This document shows positions 7,449-16,679 of a DNA stretch of 64,000 bases, piece after piece; position 1 is the first letter of the stretch, and every line of letters begins with the position of its first letter. Source of the stretch: an uncultured Clostridia bacterium (lineage in GTDB: Bacteria; Bacillota; Clostridia; Saccharofermentanales; Saccharofermentanaceae). The notes under the pieces are model-generated. The model was not told the origin of the DNA. It searched no databases and saw only the letters and a program-made list of their open reading frames with translations. The stretch is from NCBI GenBank assembly GCA_946407705.1, contig CAMJPC010000001.1, positions 363,896 through 427,895 of the forward strand. Direction: 5' to 3'. Position numbers and translations under genes: made by a program.

Positions 7449-9104
7449 TCAGGTCGTAACGATCGCCTGTGCTCTTGCAAGAGCGTCATCGATATGCGCG
7501 CAGAAGTTCTCCTCACCGACTTTCTTATAGAAACCGGACTTCTGGATAACCTTCATCGGCTGCTCATTTACGTGGCTCATTATGAGCTTTACGCCTCTGT
7601 TGCTGCAGTCATCGAAAAGGATCTCGAGATTGCGCATCGCGGTTGCATCGATCGCGCTTACGCTTCTCATGCGGAGAACAAGAGCCTTGGTGTCTTCCTT
7701 CGGCGAGATCTGAAGGATCTTTCCTGCAGTTGCAAAGAACATCGGTCCGTTTATCTCATATACGATCGTATGCTCAGGGAGCACGCGGAGATCGATGCTG
7801 TCGGGATCGTTTTCGGGATCAAAGTCTTTCCATCCCTCAACCTGTGTAACGTCGCTCATTCTCTTCATGAAGAGGACTGCTGCGAGAAGAACGCCCACTT
7901 CGATCGCAACGACGAGATCAAAGATGACCGTAAGAGCAAATGTAAGGAGCAAGACGATGATGTCGCTCTTTGGCGCGCTCTTGACCTGACCTGCGAATCT
8001 TCTCCATCCGCTCATGTTGTAGGCAACCTGGAAAAGGATGGCGGCGATGCAGGGCATCGGAATGAGCTTTGCATAAGGCATGAGGAATACGACAACCAGA
8101 AGAAGCGTAACGGAATGGACCATTCCTGCGATAGGAGTACGTCCGCCGTTCTTGATGTTTGCGGCCGTTCTTGCGATCGCACCCGTGGCGGGAATGCCTC
8201 CGAGGCAGGCTGAAGCGATGTTTCCAACGCCCTGCGCGACTAGCTCGGCATTGGGTCTGTGCTTGGAACCGATCATGCTGTCTGCGACGACTGCCGAAAG
8301 AAGCGATTCAACGCCTGCGAGGAATGCGATGGTAACGGCATTGGTTATCTGTGAGCTGATCATCTCAAAGCTGAACATCGAAGCATTGATGCTGAGATGA
8401 GGAAGTCCGGCACGGATATCCTGGAACTGTTTTCCGATCGTGTTGACGTCAAGGTGAAAGATCTCAACGATGGCTGCCGTTACGATTACCGCGATGAATG
8501 AACCGGGGATCTTCTTGAGGAACAGCTGGCTTAAGATGAGGATGACGAGTGCAAGTGCTCCGATCCCTACTGCCTGCCAGTTGATCGTTGCGCCGTTCAC
8601 AATGAGAGCCTTGACCTTCTCGGCGGTCTCTATGGGCTTCTCGCCGTTCAGGTAACTGATGCCTGTGAAATCCTTTATCTGACCGATGAAAAGCGTAACT
8701 GCGATACCTGCAGTAAATCCCGTTGTGATCGGATCAGGAATGTATTTGAGAAGGCTTCCGAATCTGCAGAAGCCCATGATTATGAGGATTATGCCTGCCA
8801 TGATCGTTGCGACGACCAGACCCTGCATTCCGTCCTTCAGAACGATTCCCGCGACGATGGTGGCAAATGCAGCCGTAGGGCCTGCGATCTGCACGCGGCT
8901 GCCTCCAAGAAATGATACGAGGAATCCTGCGACGATGGCAGTATAGATACCTGCTTCAGGACCTACGCCCGAAGCGATCGCAAGAGCTATGGATAACGGC
9001 AGCGCAATGATCGCCACGATGATACCGGCGACGATATCCTTTACGAGCTGCGAAGCCGAATAGTTCTTCATTACAGAGAACAACTTGGGTTTAAATTCTT
9101 TCAT
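7449..9104 (-). CDS. SulP/SLC26-family anion transporter with STAS domain
   Basis: 551 residues, the usual length of bacterial SulP proteins. The N-terminal part (to about residue 425) holds the transport core with AGIIVAIIALPLSIALAIASG, the first conserved family block, and GGSRVQIAGPTAAF, the second. The C-terminus (about 440-545) is a STAS domain (EHTIVYEINGPMFFATAGK and VSAIDATAMRNLE). Members carry sulphate, bicarbonate or C4-dicarboxylates by proton or sodium symport; the substrate is not decided here. No carbonic anhydrase or sulphate assimilation gene is adjacent. It is monocistronic with its own promoter and terminator. Confidence 0.9.
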   Translation of the reverse strand: MKEFKPKLFSVMKNYSASQLVKDIVAGIIVAIIALPLSIALAIASGVGPEAGIYTAIVAGFLVSFLGGSRVQIAGPTAAFATIVAGIVLKDGMQGLVVATIMAGIILIIMGFCRFGSLLKYIPDPITTGFTAGIAVTLFIGQIKDFTGISYLNGEKPIETAEKVKALIVNGATINWQAVGIGALALVILILSQLFLKKIPGSFIAVIVTAAIVEIFHLDVNTIGKQFQDIRAGLPHLSINASMFSFEMISSQITNAVTIAFLAGVESLLSAVVADSMIGSKHRPNAELVAQGVGNIASACLGGIPATGAIARTAANIKNGGRTPIAGMVHSVTLLLVVVFLMPYAKLIPMPCIAAILFQVAYNMSGWRRFAGQVKSAPKSDIIVLLLTFALTVIFDLVVAIEVGVLLAAVLFMKRMSDVTQVEGWKDFDPENDPDSIDLRVLPEHTIVYEINGPMFFATAGKILQISPKEDTKALVLRMRSVSAIDATAMRNLEILFDDCSNRGVKLIMSHVNEQPMKVIQKSGFYKKVGEENFCAHIDDALARAQAIVTT

Positions 9105-9146
9105 AAAAGTCCCTCAACATAAACACCGCTATATTCAAACCGCCAA

Positions 9147-9175
9147 ATTATAAAAATAGGGGGACTTTGTATCAA
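9147..9175 (-). promoter_or_regulatory. Sigma-A promoter of the SulP gene
   Basis: On the minus strand TTGATA (9175-9170) and TATAAT (9152-9147) are 17 bp apart, close to consensus. Predicted transcription start is near 9140, giving a leader of about 35 nt before ATG 9104. Confidence 0.7.
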
Positions 9176-9257
9176 TTAATAAAATGCACGAATGTACGCC
9201 CGTTTTAGGCGAATGGAGTAAACGGTTTGGCAAGACGGATATCCTGCCCCGGTCTCA

Positions 9258-9848
9258 TCAGCCGTGAATATTCCGATCATGAGTCCTGTCGTACACCTTT
9301 CCCGTGACCGGATCGACCGAAAACTCAGCCTCAATGCTGTTCTTTTTCTTTTTCGGTTTCGTATCATCAACGAAGAAATAGATGGCAATGAGCAGCAGGA
9401 CGCCCGATACGATAAGCGGGATGTTATAGCTCTTATACGCGGGGAGATAATCTTTTACAAGCCAGTCGTATTTGGCGATGAACACGTTTTCACGCGGATC
9501 GTCGCCTTTGTAATAGACTCTTACGGTCTCGCCCCTTAACAGGTAATCGTACGAGAAATCAGTGCCGCTGAAAACTCTTTTCGCAGTGGAACCTTTCGGT
9601 GTGTATTCGACGGTTATCCATGTCTTGGAAGACTTGCTCCTGCCTATGTAGGAATACCGGTTTTCCTTTTTTGTAATGACGCCGTCAACATATTCATAGC
9701 CGTCGCCCTTATGCCTGTCCGTAAACCTGAAATAAAGATTAACGCCCAGGATCCCGAAAATGATAAGAAGGATAATGCTGCCTAATACCGCATTAACCTT
9801 CTTCTCTGATACGATGACCGTTTCCCTGTTTTGTTGTTTCTTTCCCAT
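9258..9848 (-). CDS. DUF3592-like membrane protein
   Basis: 196 residues from ATG 9848, preferred over ATG 9863 because GAAGG sits 8 nt upstream and the shorter form does not overlap the kinase stop. One membrane helix near residues 15-35 and a second near 150-170 flank an extracytoplasmic beta-rich region (VDGVITKKENRYSYIGR, TWITVEYTPKG, VRVYYKGDDPRENV), the DUF3592 pattern. Its tail is basic (KPKKKKN). It is the last gene of the ABC/two-component operon, 4 nt after the histidine kinase. Its role there, perhaps in sensing, is inference only. Confidence 0.65.
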   Translation of the reverse strand: MGKKQQNRETVIVSEKKVNAVLGSIILLIIFGILGVNLYFRFTDRHKGDGYEYVDGVITKKENRYSYIGRSKSSKTWITVEYTPKGSTAKRVFSGTDFSYDYLLRGETVRVYYKGDDPRENVFIAKYDWLVKDYLPAYKSYNIPLIVSGVLLLIAIYFFVDDTKPKKKKNSIEAEFSVDPVTGKVYDRTHDRNIHG

Positions 9849-9852
9849 AACG

Positions 9853-10794
9853 TCAGCCTTCAACGGCCTTCAGCTTAACGACAAAGCCCTTTGTGTATCC
9901 TTCTATGTCCTTGTCCAATGTGATCTTTCCTTTATGCTTATCGATTACTCTTTTCGTTATGGCAAGGCCCAGACCCGTTCCGCGTCCGGGCGTCCTTGAT
10001 CTGTTCTCAGTTACGAACGGCTCGAAAATATCTTCCCCGCCGGGTATCTCGTTTCCCGTATCGGCGATCGTTATCACGCAGCGGTCGCCTTCCAAAGCTG
10101 CCTTTACAAGCATCTTGATGTCGTCGGGATTATGCTTGTAAGTGTTTACCACGAGGTTTGTCAGTGCACGTCTGAGATCACGCCGGTCAGCATTAACGTA
10201 GATCGCCGATTCAGGGATCTCGATATCAGCTTCGATCCCGTGCTCTTCAAGAGAGCCATAACTGTCGGCGACGATCTCGCGTAAAAGCGAACAGGCATCA
10301 AGTTTTTCAAGCTTCAATCTATACTCTTCGGTACCCATCTGAGAGTATTCGAAAAGCTCATCGACCAGACCATTCATACTGTCGCTCTTATTACTGATTA
10401 TTCCGTAGATCTCACTCTTTTCTTCTTCAGAGATCTTGCCGTCTTCGAGAGCTTTTGCGAATCCGCTTATCGAAGTGATCGGGGTCTTAAGATCGTGAGC
10501 GACGGAAGCGTAAAGAAGATTGTTTTCACGTATCTGGTTCTCGCTTACTTTACGTATCTCTTTTTTGATCAGCAGATAGAATATGAATGCGCTCAGGATA
10601 AAGACGGCGAATCTGAGAAATAGAAAGCCCAACACCAGCGGAATCATTCTTTCTCCTTCATTCTCCAGCATGACGCTCATCACGTTGCCGATGGAATCCA
10701 TTACCGAATCGATGATCCCGTTTACCAAAGTGATCACGCAAAACCAGATGACGACCTTGAGTCCTAACTTTGCCATTCCACTCTTATTCTTCAT
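9853..10794 (-). CDS. Membrane sensor histidine kinase
   Basis: 313 residues: two membrane helices (about 12-35 and 50-75) with a short outer loop, then a HisKA domain with SVAHDLKTPITSISG (phospho-acceptor His100), then an HATPase domain with NTYKHNP (N box), ADTGNEIP (G1) and GRGTGLGLAI (G2). The tiny sensor loop is typical of intramembrane-sensing kinases paired with ABC exporters in Bacillota. It overlaps the response regulator gene by 11 nt, so the pair is cognate. In this operon it most likely senses an envelope stress or a peptide handled by the adjacent transporter. Confidence 0.9.
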   Translation of the reverse strand: MKNKSGMAKLGLKVVIWFCVITLVNGIIDSVMDSIGNVMSVMLENEGERMIPLVLGFLFLRFAVFILSAFIFYLLIKKEIRKVSENQIRENNLLYASVAHDLKTPITSISGFAKALEDGKISEEEKSEIYGIISNKSDSMNGLVDELFEYSQMGTEEYRLKLEKLDACSLLREIVADSYGSLEEHGIEADIEIPESAIYVNADRRDLRRALTNLVVNTYKHNPDDIKMLVKAALEGDRCVITIADTGNEIPGGEDIFEPFVTENRSRTPGRGTGLGLAITKRVIDKHKGKITLDKDIEGYTKGFVVKLKAVEG

Positions 10795-11458
10795 AACGGT
10801 ACCCGAGGCCTCTGATGGTCTTAATGTGCTCTGCGCCGACCTTGTCTCTCAGGCGGCTTATGATGACGCGGATGGTATTGTCATCAACACTATCGGAGTC
10901 GTACCATCCGGTCTCATAAATCTGTTCTTTGGTAAAGACGCGTTTCGGCTGCTTCATCATGAGCTCAAGGACCTTGAATTCGGATCTTGTCAGCCCGATA
11001 ACATCATTGCCTTTCGTGACGCTGCACTCGGCAAGATTAAGAGTAACGTCTCCTACGGTTATTGTTCTGACTTCAGCTGATGCGGAAGTCAGGCTGAGCC
11101 TTCTTTTCTGGGCATTGATCTTTGCCAATACCTCGAGCGGCTCAAAAGGTTTGGTAATGTAGTCATCCGCGCCTATGTCCATTCCGTAGATCCTGTCGGA
11201 TAATCCCACCTTCGCCGAAATGACGATGACCGGGATATACTTATCCTTCCTTTCACGGATCTTCTTAATTAGCTGGTAACCGTCGATCCCGGGCATCATG
11301 ATGTCCAGGACCGCGATATCTATAGGGTTTGTGTTGAGGATGGAAAGAGCCTTCATGCCGTCGTTTGCCTCCAGCACATTGTACTCGCTTGAGTCCAGAT
11401 AGACCTTCAGCAGTCTTATTATCTCTTTCTCATCATCAGCTATCAGAATGTTAAGCAT
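10784..11458 (-). CDS. OmpR-family response regulator
   Basis: 224 residues: receiver domain (1-120) with acidic pocket ADDE, phospho-acceptor Asp52 in LDIMMPG, conserved Ser/Thr region VISAK and Lys in ITKPFEP, followed by a winged-helix effector (130-224) ending in RVIISRLRDKVG...IRGLGYRYEE. It should bind direct repeats about 11 bp apart. Exactly such repeats (AACATTAA) lie before the operon's first gene, so autoregulation is likely. Partner kinase overlaps downstream. Confidence 0.92.
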   Translation of the reverse strand: MLNILIADDEKEIIRLLKVYLDSSEYNVLEANDGMKALSILNTNPIDIAVLDIMMPGIDGYQLIKKIRERKDKYIPVIVISAKVGLSDRIYGMDIGADDYITKPFEPLEVLAKINAQKRRLSLTSASAEVRTITVGDVTLNLAECSVTKGNDVIGLTRSEFKVLELMMKQPKRVFTKEQIYETGWYDSDSVDDNTIRVIISRLRDKVGAEHIKTIRGLGYRYEE

Positions 11459-11494
11459 AAGAACAGACCTCGTTTTTTCTACGTCTATTCTACA

Positions 11495-12229
11495 TCACTT
11501 GAGCTCCTCTTTGCCGAATCTGATAAAAGACAGTGCAGGAACGGCTACGAAGAAGATTGCAACGGAAGCCAGTGCCATAAGGATGTTCTTGTTGCTCATG
11601 TCTCCAACGACGAAGAGTGACTGGCCTGCGGGGATGAATCTGAAGATCTTTTCAGCCGTGGGATTGGCTATGAGCAGCTGTACGGCTATGCTGAGGACTA
11701 CCATCATCATGAGGTTGAAGCCGATCGATGCGCCCTGATGTCTCATGAACATTGCAATGAGGAAGCAGATGGCAGAGTAAGCCGTTTCAACGAGTATGAA
11801 AAGCAATGCCCTTGCTATTATCATCCTGGCGAACGTTCCGTCGATACCGCCGGTCCCTCTCATGTAGAAAGCTATGGCTGTGCTTACTGCGATCCCGATG
11901 AATGTGAAAAGTGCGATCGTAGCCGTGTAGGTGAAGAACTTGGCAAGGAGGATCTTTATCCTGCTGTTGCCGGCCATGACCGCCGCCTGTATCTTTCTGG
12001 TCTCGAATGCGCCCGTTACGTGTATTCCCGCGAAGATGCCCACGATGAAAACCATGAAGCTATTGAAATTGCTGAGCCCTTCAAGATACGCTTCGTATCC
12101 GGTGACGTCTGATCCTCTCAGAGTCAATATCAGGAAGAGTGCCGGAAGGAGCACCATCACGGCACCGATGATCCAGAATGATAATGAAGCCAGTGTCTGC
12201 TTTGTTTCCCATTTAAGTAAGCTGCCCAT
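11495..12229 (-). CDS. ABC-2 type permease of the regulated transporter
   Basis: 244 residues with six hydrophobic segments, beginning MGSLLKWETKQTLAS. The pattern fits ABC-2 permeases of the lantibiotic-immunity/bacitracin-export type: N-terminal cytosolic helix, first segment, large outer loop (LTLRGSDVTGYEAYLEG) and SRIKILLAKFFTYT. It overlaps the ATPase gene by one base, so they are translated together and form one exporter. Likely substrates are antimicrobial peptides or envelope-active compounds; this is inference from context. Confidence 0.75.
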   Translation of the reverse strand: MGSLLKWETKQTLASLSFWIIGAVMVLLPALFLILTLRGSDVTGYEAYLEGLSNFNSFMVFIVGIFAGIHVTGAFETRKIQAAVMAGNSRIKILLAKFFTYTATIALFTFIGIAVSTAIAFYMRGTGGIDGTFARMIIARALLFILVETAYSAICFLIAMFMRHQGASIGFNLMMMVVLSIAVQLLIANPTAEKIFRFIPAGQSLFVVGDMSNKNILMALASVAIFFVAVPALSFIRFGKEELK

Positions 12230-12948
12230 TATGCTGCCCTCCCGAGAAGTTCCATGTAGTAGTTTTCAAGTGATCCCACGTTATCCAGTTCGTCTTTTGT
12301 AAGCGTTGAGATAATGTGGCCCTTCGAGATTATTATGTAATCCGTGGCGAGCTGGTAGAGCTCTGAAAGGATGTGTGATGAGATGACGATAGTGATCCCG
12401 TCATCCCTGCAGAGTGAATGGAGAAGCTCTCTGACTTCGACCATTCCCACCGGGTCAAGACCGTTTACGGGCTCGTCCAAGATCAACAGTTCAGGGCTGT
12501 TGATAAGCGCCATGGCGATGCCCAGTCTCTGCTTCATGCCGAGCGAGAAGTCTTTTGCCTTTTTGTTCTTTACGTCTCCCAGGCCGACTCTTTTGAGGAC
12601 CTGACTGATCCTATCGGGATCATTGTTGCCGTATAAGAGCTGCTGATACTTGAGGTTTGCTCTTGCGGACTTTTTGAGGTCAAGGATAGGGTGTTCTACA
12701 AGGCAGCCCACCCTCCGTCTTGCTTCAATAAGGCCGTTTTTGTCCGACTTTCCGAAAAGTTCGACATAGCCCTCGTCAATGCTGCTCAAGCCCGTGACCG
12801 CCCTGATCGTAGTGGTCTTGCCTGCGCCGTTTTCGCCGATAAAGCCGTAAATCTTTCCTTTTTCGATTTCGAAAGACACGTCATCAAGGACTGTTTTCGT
12901 GCCGTACTTTTTGGTAAGGCCCTCGATCTTCAGAATCGTATCATTCAT
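12229..12948 (-). CDS. ABC transporter ATP-binding protein
   Basis: 239 residues with Walker A GENGAGKTT (about 36-44), signature SLGMKQRLG, Walker B LLILDEPVNGLDP and switch His in ISSHILSEL. It belongs to the BcrA/DrrA-like group working with ABC-2 permeases. First gene of the operon 12948 to 9258. GGAGG lies upstream of ATG 12948. Expression is probably activated by the response regulator through the repeats at 12998-13039. Confidence 0.9.
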   Translation of the reverse strand: MNDTILKIEGLTKKYGTKTVLDDVSFEIEKGKIYGFIGENGAGKTTTIRAVTGLSSIDEGYVELFGKSDKNGLIEARRRVGCLVEHPILDLKKSARANLKYQQLLYGNNDPDRISQVLKRVGLGDVKNKKAKDFSLGMKQRLGIAMALINSPELLILDEPVNGLDPVGMVEVRELLHSLCRDDGITIVISSHILSELYQLATDYIIISKGHIISTLTKDELDNVGSLENYYMELLGRAA

Positions 12949-12984
12949 GTTTTGTTCCTCCGTTCAGGTTTTGGTCTTGAACGG

Positions 12985-13039
12985 ATATTAGGACCCCAAC
13001 ATTAAACTGATGATAGAGGAACATTAACTGAACATTAAA
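12985..13039 (-). promoter_or_regulatory. Promoter with three AACATTAA direct repeats
   Basis: AACATTAA occurs at 12998-13005, 13021-13028 and 13032-13039. The last two are 11 bp apart and the first lies 23 bp from the second, about two turns. A -10-like TAATAT is at 12990-12985 on the minus strand, placing the paired repeats near -47 and -58. This is the geometry expected for an OmpR-family activator, most simply the regulator at 10784-11458. Confidence 0.6.
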
Positions 13040-13100
13040 ATTTGAAAATCGTCACTAATATGGTAAAAGTAGCATAGCAACTGATAAAGGAGAGACGGTC

Positions 13101-15002
13101 ATGCCACCAGGAGGAAGGATGGGCGGCCCGATGGGCGGGCAGTTCCTTACGGAAGAAGAAAAGAAAAACCAGCCTAAGGTAACGCCGGCTTTATTAAAGC
13201 GCGTGTTCTCTTATCTTAAACCATATACAAAACAGCTGATACTTGTCCTTTTCTGCATTATCGTATCGTCTTTCTTTACTCTCTTACCGTCGATCATATC
13301 GGGAAAGATCCTGGATGACGGCCTTATGAAAAGAGACTTCAAAGCTCTCATCTATTACATCGCCCTGTCTCTCATCGTTACTCTTCTCGCAAGCCTCATC
13401 GGCGTTGCCGAGACCTATGTCAACACATGGATCGCGCAGCACATCACCTTCGACATGCGCAACCAGATGTATTCGCATCTGCAGAAGATGTCGCAGAAGT
13501 TCTTCACCTCCAATAACCAGGGTGACATCATCACGCGAATGACGAGCGACATCGACGGAGTCAAGTCCGTCATCACGAACACATTCAGCAGCATCCTTTC
13601 TAATTCCATCACGCTCATAATCGCAATGATCGCAATGTTCCAGAAGAACTGGATCTTAGCGCTCGTGGGAATCATCATCGTTCCGATCTTCACAGTACCG
13701 ACGAGAAAGGCCGGCAAACAGAGATGGAAGCTCACCAACGAATCACAGCAGGTAAACGATGAGGTCAACGGGATCCTGAACGAGACTCTGTCAGTAAGCG
13801 GACAGCTGCTCGTAAAGCTTTTCGGAAAAGAAAGATACGAGTACGAGAGATACGAGAAAGCCAACCGCAGGATGATCGGTCTCAACATCAAAGAGAGCAT
13901 GGCGGGACGCTGGTTCAGAGTAGTCCTCACGACCTTCACGAGCGTCGGTCCCATGCTCATCTATCTTGCCGGCGGCATCCTCATGATGAAGTACGATTCG
14001 GATCTCACCATCGGTGACATCACCGTTCTCGTATCACTCCTCGGAAGGATGTACATGCCTGTAAACAGCCTCCTCAACATCCAGGTCGAATGGATAAGGT
14101 CGATGGCTCTCTTCAAGCGCATATTCGATTACTTCGATATCCCCGTGGACATCAAGAATGCAGACGATGCAATAAAGCCTGACAAGGTCACGGGCGACGT
14201 TGTTTTCGAGCACGTTGAGTTCTCATATGATCCTTCGAAAAAGATCCTCAAGGACATCAGCTTCACCCTTAACGCGGGCAAGAGCATCGCGATAGTCGGT
14301 CCTTCCGGATCAGGCAAGAGTACGATCATTAACCTCATTCCCCGTCTCTACGATGTTGATTCGGGTTCCGTTACTTTTGACGGCATTGACGTAAGAAAAC
14401 TCGATCTCGAGTTCTTAAGAAATCAGGTTGGCATCGTATCCCAGGAAACATATCTTTTCAACGGAACGATAAGGGATAACCTCCTCTACGCGAAGCCCGA
14501 CGCAACCGAATCCGACATGATCGAAGCACTGAAGAAAGCAAACATCTGGGACTTCGTAGAGAAGCAGGAAAAGGGCCTCGACACCGAAGTCGGCAACAGA
14601 GGTCTTAAGCTCTCCGGCGGCGAGAAACAGCGTATATCGATCGCAAGGATCATCCTCAAGGATCCCGTGATCTTCATTTTCGATGAAGCAACGAGCGCGC
14701 TCGATTCCATCTCAGAGAAAAAGATCCAGGACGCCATCGATCCCATCATCAAGAGCAAGACGAGCATCCTCATCGCGCACAGATTGTCCACCATTCTCGC
14801 AGCTGATGAGATACTCGTAGTCAAAGACGGAACGATAACGGAAAGGGGCAGCCACAAGGAACTCCTCTCCAAGGAAGGCGTATACAGGGAGCTTTACGAG
14901 ACTCAGTTCTCCAAAGCTCTCATCGATGAAGACGGCGTGTCAGAATTGGAGCAGTATATCTGGGGAGTGCAGCCGGGCGACGAGCCGCACGAAGAAGACT
15001 GA
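13101..15002 (+). CDS. ABC exporter, full-length half-transporter (LmrA/MsbA type)
   Basis: 633 residues: an N-terminal glycine/proline-rich cytosolic tail (MPPGGRMGGPMGG), six membrane helices (about 40-335), and a nucleotide-binding domain (about 365-600) with Walker A GPSGSGKST, signature LSGGEKQR, Walker B VIFIFDEATSALD and His in IAHRLST. It should act as a homodimer exporting lipid or drug-like compounds. AAAGGAGAG lies upstream of ATG 13101. It is divergent from the five-gene ABC/two-component operon and shares the intergenic region with the AACATTAA repeats, so joint regulation is possible. The C-terminus has an acidic extension. Confidence 0.9.
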   Translation: MPPGGRMGGPMGGQFLTEEEKKNQPKVTPALLKRVFSYLKPYTKQLILVLFCIIVSSFFTLLPSIISGKILDDGLMKRDFKALIYYIALSLIVTLLASLIGVAETYVNTWIAQHITFDMRNQMYSHLQKMSQKFFTSNNQGDIITRMTSDIDGVKSVITNTFSSILSNSITLIIAMIAMFQKNWILALVGIIIVPIFTVPTRKAGKQRWKLTNESQQVNDEVNGILNETLSVSGQLLVKLFGKERYEYERYEKANRRMIGLNIKESMAGRWFRVVLTTFTSVGPMLIYLAGGILMMKYDSDLTIGDITVLVSLLGRMYMPVNSLLNIQVEWIRSMALFKRIFDYFDIPVDIKNADDAIKPDKVTGDVVFEHVEFSYDPSKKILKDISFTLNAGKSIAIVGPSGSGKSTIINLIPRLYDVDSGSVTFDGIDVRKLDLEFLRNQVGIVSQETYLFNGTIRDNLLYAKPDATESDMIEALKKANIWDFVEKQEKGLDTEVGNRGLKLSGGEKQRISIARIILKDPVIFIFDEATSALDSISEKKIQDAIDPIIKSKTSILIAHRLSTILAADEILVVKDGTITERGSHKELLSKEGVYRELYETQFSKALIDEDGVSELEQYIWGVQPGDEPHEED

Positions 15003-15005
15003 TCC

Positions 15006-15767
15006 TTACTTGCCGAGATTTGCTTCGGGACCCTTGTACCGCGGTTTTCCGGCAGAACCCTTGCCATACTCGATCGCGTCTTTCGGACACCGGTTTATAC
15101 AGGCCATGCAGTGCGTGCATTTGTTGCCCCACGAAGGCTTTCCGTCCTTCATGGAAATGTTTGAAAGAGGACATACTTCGACGCATTTCCTGCAGGAGAT
15201 GCATTTGTCGGTTGCCCTGAACTTCGTGGTCTTCATGAAGTTCTTGTAGTAAACGTCCCTGACCCACTTCGTGAAGGAATATTCGACCGGTCCTATCTTC
15301 TTGCACTCCAGCTTTTCGCCTTTGTTTATGAGTCCTGATAACCTCTCGATCTCTATCTCTGCTTTCTCGAGAATGTCAATGTTCTCCTCGACTTCTTTCG
15401 TCGTGAAAAGAGCTATGTAATTCTGAGGCATTTCGATCTGCGCGGCACCCATGAATTCAAATCCTTTTCTGCCGCAAAGCTCGCTTGCCACTCTTGGTGT
15501 GATTCCCATTGATGCGGCACAGGTGACGATGAAATAGGCCTTTATGCCCGAAGGAAATTCAGCCCACTCAATAAAATCCGTCATTGCCCTTGCAGGGGCG
15601 GACATGTATGAAGGACACACAAAGACATACACGCCAGGCTCAGTGAATCCCGGTTTTTCCATTGTCTTTGTATATGTCGTAATGTCGGCAAACGGCTGTC
15701 CGGTCGCTTCCGCGATCCTTCTGGCGACAAATCTGCTGTTGCCGGTTCCGGTGAAATAAAAGATCAT
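15006..15767 (-). CDS. EFR1-family flavodoxin/ferredoxin protein
   Basis: 253 residues. The N-terminal half is flavodoxin-like (IFYFTGTGNSRFVARRIAE binds FMN phosphate). The C-terminal part holds two 4Fe-4S clusters: CISCRKCVEVCP and CTHCMACINRCP. This arrangement defines the EFR1 family of anaerobes. It would pass electrons between FMN and ferredoxin-type clusters in the cytosol; partners are unknown. The start overlaps the stop of the NAD(P)-binding gene by 4 nt, so they are co-translated and may work together as a small redox pair. Confidence 0.88.
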   Translation of the reverse strand: MIFYFTGTGNSRFVARRIAEATGQPFADITTYTKTMEKPGFTEPGVYVFVCPSYMSAPARAMTDFIEWAEFPSGIKAYFIVTCAASMGITPRVASELCGRKGFEFMGAAQIEMPQNYIALFTTKEVEENIDILEKAEIEIERLSGLINKGEKLECKKIGPVEYSFTKWVRDVYYKNFMKTTKFRATDKCISCRKCVEVCPLSNISMKDGKPSWGNKCTHCMACINRCPKDAIEYGKGSAGKPRYKGPEANLGK

Positions 15768-16609
15768 TTCCGAAAACTCTTCTTTATGTACTCAGCGAAG
15801 CTCATGTCACCTGCAATGGTATCTCCCACCATGTCATGAGTAAGCGTCCACTTGGAGAATCTGATGACCGCTTCCTTGCCGTTTTTCTTAAGCTTGTTGA
15901 TGAACGCGAGCATGTCAAAGATGCCGGGAGATGCCCTCTTGATGACGGGCTCTTTTCCCGCCGCCTCGAAGCACATTCTTGCGATCTCCTCATAGGAATA
16001 CTTCTCTTTGCCTCCGACGGAATAAGTGACGTTCTCATCCGTCATGTGGCTTACGATGAACTTCGCGAAATCCTCCGTGGAAACGACATTCGCATATACC
16101 GGTTCCCTGCCGAGAAGCGTAACCTTGCCCTTCTCGATCATGGGCTTGAAGACTTTGACGATGTCGTAGAAATATCCCGTGGGACGGTGGATCACATAGG
16201 TGATGCCGCTCTTCTTAAGTTCGTTCTCGAAAAGCCATTTCGCATTGACCATTGGAACGTCAGGCGCGGTATCTGCCTTGACTACGGAGATAAAGACGAA
16301 GTTCCTGATGCCAGCTTTTTTCGCTTCGCCAAGCAGGTTCAGATTGCCCTGATAATCGATGTCGTAATTGCTTACGCTGGCAGAACCCTTGGTAAGACCG
16401 ACTGTCGTGATGAGAATGTCTGCGCCGTCCATTACGCCTTCGAGTGTCTTGGGATCAGTAACATCCATCTTGAAATACTTGAATCCGGAACTGATCCCGA
16501 TGTCTCTCTGCACCATGTCGAGAGCAATTACTTCATGCCCGTTTCCGATCAATTCCCTGAAGACATCGGCACCCAGATTGCCATAGGCACCGGCCAGAAC
16601 GACCTTCAT
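15764..16609 (-). CDS. NAD(P)-binding NmrA/epimerase-like protein
   Basis: 281 residues with an atypical-SDR Rossmann start (VVLAGAYGNLGADVFRELI, GxxGxxG) and the motif VFISVVKADTAPD after beta-4 instead of a Tyr-x3-Lys catalytic pair. This resembles NmrA-type or complex-I-assembly-like NAD(P) sensors rather than a true epimerase. Residues NAKWLFENELKKSGITYVIHRPTGYFYD follow the family consensus. It forms a two-gene unit with the EFR1 gene. GGAGG precedes ATG 16609. A 9-bp inverted repeat frames its -10 region. Confidence 0.75.
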   Translation of the reverse strand: MKVVLAGAYGNLGADVFRELIGNGHEVIALDMVQRDIGISSGFKYFKMDVTDPKTLEGVMDGADILITTVGLTKGSASVSNYDIDYQGNLNLLGEAKKAGIRNFVFISVVKADTAPDVPMVNAKWLFENELKKSGITYVIHRPTGYFYDIVKVFKPMIEKGKVTLLGREPVYANVVSTEDFAKFIVSHMTDENVTYSVGGKEKYSYEEIARMCFEAAGKEPVIKRASPGIFDMLAFINKLKKNGKEAVIRFSKWTLTHDMVGDTIAGDMSFAEYIKKSFRK

Positions 16610-16619
16610 ATGCTACCTC

Positions 16620-16662
16620 CGAATAACGCTTTTGGTGATAAACATATTATAACCGTTATTCG
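16620..16662 (-). promoter_or_regulatory. Inverted repeat around the promoter of the NmrA-like/EFR1 unit
   Basis: CGAATAACG (16620-16628) and CGTTATTCG (16654-16662) are perfect 9-bp arms, 25 bp apart. A minus-strand TATAAT lies between them at 16651-16646. The layout suits a dimeric or looping repressor; the protein is unknown. The -35 is weak. Confidence 0.45.
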
Positions 16663-16679
16663 AGGGGACTGTTACCGTT

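Noticed and set aside
7416-8213. 265-residue plus-strand ORF
   Set aside because: Shadow of the SulP STAS region.
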